From an uncultured Collinsella sp. (GTDB lineage Bacteria; Actinomycetota; Coriobacteriia; Coriobacteriales; Coriobacteriaceae): a stretch of 12,486 bases of DNA. Location: the NCBI GenBank assembly GCA_902478985.1, contig CABSNH010000038.1:1-12486 (forward strand), given 5' to 3'. The notes beneath the pieces were generated by a model. The model saw only the letters and a list, made by a program, of their open reading frames with translations, searched no databases and was not told the DNA's origin. Both the position numbers and the translations under genes were made by a program. Below are positions 7,581 to 12,486 of the stretch, in pieces (positions within the stretch are counted from its first letter, which is position 1; every line of letters begins with the position of its first letter).

Positions 7581-7615
7581 GGTCGCCAAGGAGGGTTTCT
7601 GACTCCTTGGTGACC
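7581..7615 (+). terminator. 13-bp hairpin between operons 1 and 2
   Basis: Bases 7581-7593 pair with 7603-7615 across a 9-base loop. All pairs are Watson-Crick except one G-U (7585 with 7611). A T-rich stretch (TGTTAATTTT) follows. It may end the kinase transcript partially or be a leader hairpin for the next gene, whose ribosome site is only 20 bases downstream. No convincing -35/-10 promoter was found in the gap. Confidence 0.5.
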
Positions 7616-7635
7616 TGTTAATTTTGATAAACGAT

Positions 7636-7640
7636 AGGAG
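7636..7640 (+). promoter_or_regulatory. Ribosome binding site deciding the start at 7647
   Basis: AGGAG lies 6 bases before ATG 7647 but only 1 base before the competing ATG 7642, which is in another frame and gives a 91-residue or shorter product without coding character. Confidence 0.65.
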
Positions 7641-7646
7641 CATGGC

Positions 7647-8273
7647 ATGCCCACGCTACGACTGGGGAATCTTTTCTCGGATTCCAATAATGGTCGCCAA
7701 CAGCGACCGGTGGTGCCTCGACCGCAGGTTCCCAATACACCGCAACGCAATGACGGTTTCCATGGCACCGAGCGACGCGCCATGGCTGCCTTTGATGACA
7801 TGTTGGGTATTGAGAACGTGGCGTCTCAACGCGGCTCTCAAACAAATACACACTCGCGTTCGAACATGGCTCAGCGTGAGATTCGAAACGACGTGGTGAT
7901 CAATGAGGGCTTGGGTTCGTACGATGGACGTCCGTGTTCTATTAGGATCTACGAGAACCACCTTGAGATTATCGCCAAGCGTGAGGGGTCAACGCTCGAT
8001 AACCATTCTGTGGTCAAGTCACTCGTTCCAGGCCTGGGTCATAGCAAGGCAGTGGCGGGCAGGCTTTTCGCTCCGGGCAATTCCAATCCGCCGATTATCA
8101 TCCCCTTTAATTCGCTGAGCGGGTTTCAAGAAGTGAGCGGCTTTATGCCCACGTTCGTCTTTAACCGGCGTAATCCTCAGACTAGAAAGATGGAGACGCA
8201 CACTATCAAGACGGTGACCAGGGAGTTTGGGTATTCGCTTAACCGCTATGCCCAGACGCACTTCCATTACTAA
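7647..8273 (+). CDS. Conserved-looking hypothetical protein, 208 residues
   Basis: I do not recognise the family. The first ~85 residues are polar and low in hydrophobics (Asn, Gln, Arg, Ser), so probably disordered. From about residue 88 there is a folded-looking domain with alternating hydrophobic segments: S-I-R-I-Y-E-N-H-L-E-I-I, then P-I-I-I-P-F-N-S-L-S-G-F, then F-V-F-N-R-R. This strand pattern with a y.nhlei opening resembles PH/GRAM-like lipid- or protein-binding domains, but that is only a shape match. No signal peptide, membrane segment or catalytic motif is visible, so a cytosolic protein is likely. It begins the second operon, 18 bases ahead of a membrane-protein gene, which could recruit it. 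Coding status is well supported by start site, length and spacing. Confidence 0.8.
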   Translation: MPTLRLGNLFSDSNNGRQQRPVVPRPQVPNTPQRNDGFHGTERRAMAAFDDMLGIENVASQRGSQTNTHSRSNMAQREIRNDVVINEGLGSYDGRPCSIRIYENHLEIIAKREGSTLDNHSVVKSLVPGLGHSKAVAGRLFAPGNSNPPIIIPFNSLSGFQEVSGFMPTFVFNRRNPQTRKMETHTIKTVTREFGYSLNRYAQTHFHY

Positions 8274-8291
8274 TAGGTAGAGGCAAAACAT

Positions 8292-9533
8292 ATGGCAAAC
8301 GATAAACAGCAAGAAGGCTTGTCGGCGCAAGAGCGTCTCGCGCGTCTTTATAGTGCTCGTGCTGAGGGACAGCAGGAGGACGCGACATCGTTCGCGGGTG
8401 AGACTGCGGGAGCGTCCATTTCGTCAGAAGTACCGCAGGCTCAAACGGTTTCTACTCAGGAGCGTCTCGACCGTCTGCGTGCGCGACGCGCCGGCGTGCC
8501 TCTTCCGGGCGATCCGGAGGCGGCTACTCCGGTAAACAACGAGGGTGCGAATCGTCCTCGCTTTAACATCAATCTTTCGCGCATCGTGGACGCGATTCCC
8601 ACCATTGTTCGGTTTTTCCCACTGCGTATTTTTACGGTTTGGGGGCTCTGCTCGGTCTGGTACCGCATGTACTTGAACGTTGGCGGAGACGATGTGTTGC
8701 ATACGGGGCTTCCGGCGCCGGGGTATAGCGCATTCAATCCATTCGCTCTGGGTGCTGTTGTATTCATTGGTCTTCTCGTAGTTTTGACGGAAATCATTGC
8801 CGGCCCGTTGAGCATGATCATTAAGCAACTGATCATCGGCGCCACGTATTTCTTCCGCGGTTCCGCCGCCACCCGCGAGGCCCGCGACCGTGCGCATGCG
8901 AACTTCAGCCTGCGCCGGCTCGTTACCGAGACGGTCCGCGGCTACCACAGCGGCTACTCGGTCTTCGGCTCCATGGCCCGCGCGACCCGCGGCGCCCGCA
9001 ACAGCGCCTCCACGCTCGATTACGGCGTCGGGGCCTTCACGGGGGAGGATCCCAACGCGCCCGTCTACGATGACGGCCTGGGCGACCGCCCCTCGCAGAT
9101 GGAGCTCACCGACGACGCGGCGTCGAGGATCTGGGACCTGTACTACCCGGCCTACGGCGCCGAGGGCCCCATGTCCAACCTGCACGAGGCGCTCGCCTCG
9201 GGCGATCCGCAGGACTACACGACCCTGATGAGCCTCGCCCTCAACGTGGCGGAGTGGTGCGAGCAAAACGGCACGCCCGACACGCACGGCTGGTTCGACG
9301 ACCCCGCCTACCTGGGCGACTACGTCGATGCCGGGACGTTCTACCTCATGGCGTACTCGTTCTGGGAGCAGGCGGCCGAGGCGCGGCGCGTGGGGCCGAT
9401 CGAGCCGCTCGCGGATGACATGAGCCGCTTCATCCTGCGCCACCTGAGCGACTGGTCGCGCGAGAACGCCCATGCCTACCGCTGGCGCGGCGACTGGCGC
9501 GACGCTGACTACTTCGACAAGGACCGCCTGTAG
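8292..9533 (+). CDS. Two-TM membrane protein with mosaic base composition, unknown function
   Basis: A protein of 413 residues of no family I recognise. Residues 1-100 are polar and carry a duplicated helical motif Q-E-R-L-x-R-L (11-24 and 54-67). Hydrophobic segments lie at about 104-126 and 150-172, with a further amphipathic stretch to about 190. The remaining ~220 residues are soluble, acidic and rich in Trp, Tyr and Asp, probably a helical cytosolic domain if both termini are inside. From about base 8840 the codon choice changes abruptly to almost all C or G in third position: bases 9061-9120 are about 72% GC against about 45% for 8761-8820. A GTAGAGG site 8 bases upstream supports the start. 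Recombination within the gene or an assembly chimera could explain the switch. The gene lies between a cytosolic unknown and two surface-type paralogues. Confidence 0.82.
   Translation: MANDKQQEGLSAQERLARLYSARAEGQQEDATSFAGETAGASISSEVPQAQTVSTQERLDRLRARRAGVPLPGDPEAATPVNNEGANRPRFNINLSRIVDAIPTIVRFFPLRIFTVWGLCSVWYRMYLNVGGDDVLHTGLPAPGYSAFNPFALGAVVFIGLLVVLTEIIAGPLSMIIKQLIIGATYFFRGSAATREARDRAHANFSLRRLVTETVRGYHSGYSVFGSMARATRGARNSASTLDYGVGAFTGEDPNAPVYDDGLGDRPSQMELTDDAASRIWDLYYPAYGAEGPMSNLHEALASGDPQDYTTLMSLALNVAEWCEQNGTPDTHGWFDDPAYLGDYVDAGTFYLMAYSFWEQAAEARRVGPIEPLADDMSRFILRHLSDWSRENAHAYRWRGDWRDADYFDKDRL
8322..8492 (+). repeat. Duplicated Q-E-R-L-x-R-L helical motif
   Basis: Two 14-residue copies, at 8322-8363 and 8451-8492, share S-[A/T]-Q-E-R-L-x-R-L-x-x-x-R-A. 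They sit 43 residues apart in the polar N-terminus of the two-TM protein. They look like short basic amphipathic helices that may bind a partner. Confidence 0.65.
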
Positions 9534-9550
9534 GCGGCGGAGGGGGAAAC
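8840..9550. other. GC-rich segment with sharp boundaries
   Basis: Codons in this stretch end almost exclusively in C or G, unlike all flanking genes. The left boundary falls inside the gene, shortly after its second hydrophobic segment. The right boundary is softer and lies between the stop codon and about 9660. Boundaries are estimated by eye. Confidence 0.75.
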
Positions 9551-9554
9551 ACGG

Positions 9555-10460
9555 ATGGCAATTAATCAGAACGGGTCTGGCCGCGGGGGCGCCGGGTCCA
9601 ACGGATCGGATGTCAACGATATCGTGAACCGCCTGGGCGGTCCGCGCGTGGTGATCGTTCTTGCCGTGGTGGTAATCATTGCCATTGTGGCGGTCACGTC
9701 CATCACAAGCGGCATTTCCGACACAAATCGGCAGACCGAGCAGCGTGCCGAGGCCAAACAGCAGCAAGAAGACGAGGCGGCGCGCGCTCAGCGTAAAAAG
9801 GAAAAAGAAGAGCGCCACCAGGAAGAAGCGAAAAAGGCCACAGTGCTCACGCTCGATGAGATTACGGACGAGGCGCTGCGCTCGGACTTAGCGCTCGATG
9901 CAGATGAGGACGGCAATATTTCGCAAGAGACTGCGGATGAAGCTAGCTCAATCGACGTCGAGTCGTTTGATTCGCTTCCGCTGTTGGCCAACTTCCACAA
10001 CATCACGACGTTTGGCATCGGCGACTACGACAGCGAAAGCTACGACATAAGCTCCATTAGCAATATCACTCATCTGTCTATTGGCGACTGCTCGGTGCCT
10101 CAGATTGATCTCACACGTTTTCCTCAGCTACAGCGCGTTACCATAAACAGGCTCGAGAGCCCCGTCGATACCTTGAATGCCAAAAACATGTCCTCGTTGA
10201 CGAACGTCCAGATCGAAGGCCTTGATGGCAGTATTGGGACGCTTGACCTGTCGGGTGATGTGAACCTCAAGGTCCTGAAGATCGGTTGCAGAGTCGATAC
10301 ACTCAATCTGTGCGGGGCAGGCAGGGAAGATGCCTTCCATTTCACTTTTACACCCAATTGTGTTGGCAAGATCTTGTACGACAGCGACACGAGCAGCAGC
10401 CTGGTCGAGTATTTGCAAAAAATGAGCAGTGACTACGGCTACACCATGGAGCAGCAGTAG
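9555..10460 (+). CDS. Single-TM protein with EF-hand-like loop and LRR-like domain (paralogue 1)
   Basis: A protein of 301 residues. A short Gly/Asn/Ser-rich N-terminus ends in R-L-G-G-P-R just before one membrane helix (about 30-51), with no signal-peptidase site, so it is probably a signal anchor with the C-terminus outside. A Lys/Glu/Gln-rich, coiled-coil-like stalk follows (about 57-95). At 115-126 is a D-x-D-x-D-G-x-I-S calcium-loop motif, lacking the acidic residue at position 12 of a true EF-hand. The rest has irregular repeats of the kind L-x-x-L-x-I-x-x-x, ending in F-P-Q-L and L-D-L-S type strands, resembling a degenerate leucine-rich or beta-solenoid fold. The strong GGAGGGGG site upstream fits ATG 9555. 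It is about the same architecture as the next gene and arose by tandem duplication. Function unknown; surface binding or sensing is inferred. Confidence 0.83.
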   Translation: MAINQNGSGRGGAGSNGSDVNDIVNRLGGPRVVIVLAVVVIIAIVAVTSITSGISDTNRQTEQRAEAKQQQEDEAARAQRKKEKEERHQEEAKKATVLTLDEITDEALRSDLALDADEDGNISQETADEASSIDVESFDSLPLLANFHNITTFGIGDYDSESYDISSISNITHLSIGDCSVPQIDLTRFPQLQRVTINRLESPVDTLNAKNMSSLTNVQIEGLDGSIGTLDLSGDVNLKVLKIGCRVDTLNLCGAGREDAFHFTFTPNCVGKILYDSDTSSSLVEYLQKMSSDYGYTMEQQ

Positions 10461-10475
10461 CGATGCGCTCAAGTG

Positions 10476-10480
10476 AGGAG
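10476..10480 (+). promoter_or_regulatory. Ribosome binding site deciding the start at 10488
   Basis: AGGAG lies 7 bases before ATG 10488. The in-frame GTG at 10473 overlaps this site itself and has no site of its own, so the 5 extra residues it would add are rejected. Confidence 0.7.
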
Positions 10481-10487
10481 AAGCGAT

Positions 10488-11552
10488 ATGGCGAATTTTA
10501 AGCCCGACATGTCTTGGCGGGATAACGAACGGGTTCAGCGTGTGACCGAGCAGCCTACGGGCGGGGCTCATGAGCACGCTGCCGAGACGCCGGATGTGCG
10601 GGTGAATATGCGTCCGAACGGGCAGGCAGCCGAACAGTCTGCTGGGCAGGCGCAGCAGACGCCGGGGCGTTCGACAAGTCGGATCCCTCGCCCTGCCGGC
10701 CAGCCGAATGGACAGGCAGCTGAGCGTGCTAATGAAGCCGTCTCTCGCTTGGGCGGCGTTCGCGCCCTGGTAGTGCTTGCGGCGGTTGTGGTCATAGGCG
10801 CGGTTGCCGTTTTCTCCGTGATTGGCGGCGTCGGTGATGTGCAGGGCGGCGGGGGAGCCTCGTCGAGCGCCTCTAAAGAGTCGAGCTCAACTGACGCCTC
10901 TGGCTCCGAGACTAAGAAAGAAAAAGGTCTCGTCGATGTTGATGCGATCACGGATGATACCCTGCACGGGCTGCTTGCCGACTACGATAACGATGACGAT
11001 GGCCAGCTGACCGCCAAGGAGACCCAGCGCATCACAGAGCTGGTCGTGAGTGACGAGGTGACGGACTTCACGCCCATTAGCAAGCTGGACAAGCTCGACA
11101 CGCTCGGCATCAATACCCTGAGCGCCAAGAGTGCAGACTTTAGCGAGCTCGAGGCACTTGAGGTGCTCAAGTTTGGCGACATGACGACCCAGGACCTCGA
11201 CCTGAGCGTCTGTCCCAAGCTTAATTCCTTTAAGATCGAGGGCCTTAAGGGTGCTGTCAGTTCCATCAACGCCTCGGGTCTTAAGAACCTAATGTTCTTT
11301 ACCGTTGACCAAGGCCTTCAGGGCGACGTCGAGAAGATTGATCTTTCGAACGATGACATTCTTGGCGCACTCGAGATTACCTGTAACGTCGGTGAGCTCA
11401 ACCTGTCGGGTTGCAGCCACTCGTTCCCCAAGCTCAACATCGCTGCGGATCATATCGACAAGATCGTGGTCGACAGCAACACCAATGCGGACCTGGTGGC
11501 TACCCTGCGTGACCTTTGCACCCAGAAGGGCTGGACGCTGGAGGAGCGGTAG
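10488..11552 (+). CDS. Single-TM protein with EF-hand loop and LRR-like domain (paralogue 2)
   Basis: A protein of 354 residues, tandem paralogue of the preceding gene. Residues 1-88 are polar, with repeated N-G-Q-A-A-E segments. R-L-G-G-V-R precedes one membrane helix at about 93-113, and a Gly/Ser-rich linker follows. At 167-178 is a complete EF-hand loop (D-N-D-D-D-G-Q-L-T-A-K-E) with acidic residues at positions 1, 3, 5 and 12, so calcium binding is plausible. The remaining domain aligns by eye along its length with paralogue 1: the I-E-G-L segment, L-N-L-S-G-C near the end and the terminal K-I-x-x-D-S-x-T. It is expected to be anchored in the membrane with the domain outside. It is the last gene of the operon and is followed by a strong terminator. 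No enzymatic motif is seen. Confidence 0.85.
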   Translation: MANFKPDMSWRDNERVQRVTEQPTGGAHEHAAETPDVRVNMRPNGQAAEQSAGQAQQTPGRSTSRIPRPAGQPNGQAAERANEAVSRLGGVRALVVLAAVVVIGAVAVFSVIGGVGDVQGGGGASSSASKESSSTDASGSETKKEKGLVDVDAITDDTLHGLLADYDNDDDGQLTAKETQRITELVVSDEVTDFTPISKLDKLDTLGINTLSAKSADFSELEALEVLKFGDMTTQDLDLSVCPKLNSFKIEGLKGAVSSINASGLKNLMFFTVDQGLQGDVEKIDLSNDDILGALEITCNVGELNLSGCSHSFPKLNIAADHIDKIVVDSNTNADLVATLRDLCTQKGWTLEER

Positions 11553-11597
11553 GGTCTCTTGAAGCGGCAGAGTAACTTTTGCTGCAAGGCCATAAAC

Positions 11598-11649
11598 GAA
11601 CAAAAAGAAGCGGGGCTCGGTTATTTCCGAGCCCCGCTTCTTTTTGTTC
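11598..11649. terminator. Perfect 23-bp bidirectional intrinsic terminator
   Basis: Bases 11598-11620 pair perfectly with 11627-11649 around a 6-base TTATTT loop. The stem has a GC-rich core (CGGGGCTCGG), with A-rich and T-rich flanks that give a U run in transcripts from either strand. It lies between the + operon ending at 11552 and the - gene ending at 11689, as expected for a shared convergent terminator. Confidence 0.93.
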
Positions 11650-11688
11650 ATTATTACTGGATGGTTTTCTTTCCAGCCCATTTTTCTC

Positions 11689-12469
11689 TTACGACTGTTT
11701 TCCCTTCCTGTATTCCTCCTCAAGATCGTTGATGGTTTTATTTTCATCGGTCGTCCACATAGTTTTACCGTTGGAGCTTCGGCCTGCTACGAATCCCGCT
11801 GCCGCCGAGGGACTCGAAAACGCAATGTCATCGGTGAGCACATAATCCTCTATGAGGTCTGCATGCGCGTTGCGTTGCTTGATGACGGAGACCGGGCAGC
11901 TTACCGTAAGATCCCTGGCAATCTTCGTGCCTTTTTCGACGATAAAAACGCCATCAGACACATGAGCGGTCCCTTCGGAGTTCTTTGTCGAGAGATGAAA
12001 CACATGACCGGAAAGTGCGGCGGCAAGCTCATCGTCTAATGTCTTGACCGTCTTCGCTTCCGCAATCGTAGAATCCTCTTCCTCAACCATTTGTTTGCTC
12101 TTAATGATTGAATCTGCAACGATGAAAATCTTGTTAGCAAGCCAGCGAACGATACAGTCTTTCACGAAATCGTAATCAGACCCCTGCGCATCGTCCTTAA
12201 GAAGCTCAATGAACTTAGGGAGGACCGCCTCCAGGCCATTGAGCTCTTTGATTGCCTCCCAAGTGCTATGGGCGTTTTTTGCTGAGTTCTTATCTTTTGA
12301 GGGATTATCGGAGACGCTTTTGTCGCCGCTTTCCTTATCGCGGATTTCGCGGGTCTGTTCTTTAGCGAGTGACTCGTCATGATCGTTTTTGTCGTCATGG
12401 CTGTCCGAGCTAGTTTGACTGGATTTTTCTTTTGCAGTGGGTTCTCCGTCGGGGCTCTCACCATATTTC
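11689..12469 (-). CDS. DUF4357-like C-terminal domain protein (5' partial)
   Basis: The frame ends at TAA (11691-11689) and stays open to the adapter junction, so the N-terminus is missing and 259 genuine residues are visible. The visible start, to about base 12270, is a highly charged Lys/Asp/Glu/Ser stretch. A helical part follows, then a segment H-V-S-D-G-V-F-I-V-E-K-G-T-K, and a C-terminal F-S-S-P-S-A-A-A-G-F-V-x-G-R-S-S-N-G signature (about 11755-11818). That signature is characteristic of DUF4357. In known proteins this domain is often fused to GIY-YIG nuclease or type I restriction-associated regions, but no nuclease motif is visible here. Codon use is more AT-rich than in the + strand genes, compatible with an acquired gene. 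The Met codon in the adapter is not a real start. Domain call is moderately firm; function unknown. Confidence 0.75.
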
Positions 12470-12486
12470 CTGTCTCTTATACACAT
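12470..12486. other. Nextera/Tn5 mosaic-end adapter remnant (sequencing artifact)
   Basis: CTGTCTCTTATACACAT is the first 17 bases of the 19-base Tn5 mosaic end used in Nextera libraries. It ends the contig exactly. Read on the minus strand it encodes M-C-I-R-D plus most of an Arg codon, the well-known false N-terminus in such assemblies. Confidence 0.97.

Noticed and set aside
7600..7635. Possible promoter before the 208-residue gene
   Set aside because: A GATAAA-like -10 exists at 7626-7631, but the nearest -35-like hexamers are 13 or 23 bases away, which are poor spacings.
8424..9818. 464-codon minus-strand open frame
   Set aside because: It is a by-product of the GC-rich segment, where stop codons are rare on both strands. 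It runs antisense across two + strand genes with good ribosome sites.
10473..10487. GTG start at 10473 for the second paralogue
   Set aside because: It coincides with the AGGAG site that serves ATG 10488.
12162..12464. 100-codon minus-strand open frame in another phase
   Set aside because: It overlaps the DUF4357-like gene out of frame, with no ribosome site or recognisable domain.

Overview
The window looks like chromosomal sequence from a moderately high-GC, anaerobic Gram-positive, most likely a coriobacterium of the Collinsella/Olsenella kind. The reasons are GC-biased codon use, strong AGGAGG ribosome sites, an oxygen-sensitive radical-SAM-type protein and the style of the membrane proteins. 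This assignment is inference; there is no rRNA or marker gene. The last 17 bases are the Nextera/Tn5 mosaic end, so the contig runs into sequencing adapter and is probably from a draft or metagenome assembly.

Region 1 (1-7547, + strand) is a tight operon of five genes with gaps or overlaps of only a few bases. In order they are a proline-rich FHA protein with a C-terminal zinc ribbon (5' end missing), an NrdG-like 4Fe-4S/radical SAM protein, a ClpB-type AAA+ ATPase with a degenerate first ATPase module, a PP2C Ser/Thr phosphatase, and a large membrane-anchored Ser/Thr kinase. The kinase begins with eleven copies of a 14-residue repeat centred on E-T-V-T-V-x-R. Kinase, phosphatase and phosphothreonine reader together form a complete write-erase-read circuit, and the Clp ATPase and radical SAM protein are candidate effectors. 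The kinase's repeat array is an obvious candidate docking site for the FHA protein. This is the most interesting system in the window.

Region 2 (7548-11552, + strand) begins after two hairpins and holds four co-directional genes with gaps of 18-27 bases: a 208-residue protein of unknown family, a two-TM membrane protein with an abruptly GC-rich 3' half, and two tandem paralogous single-TM proteins carrying EF-hand-like loops and LRR-like segments. The operon ends at a perfect 23-bp bidirectional hairpin terminator.

Region 3 (11689-12469, - strand) is the 3' part of a convergent, lower-GC gene encoding a protein with a charged low-complexity segment and a C-terminal DUF4357-like domain. Its 5' end is lost at the adapter junction.
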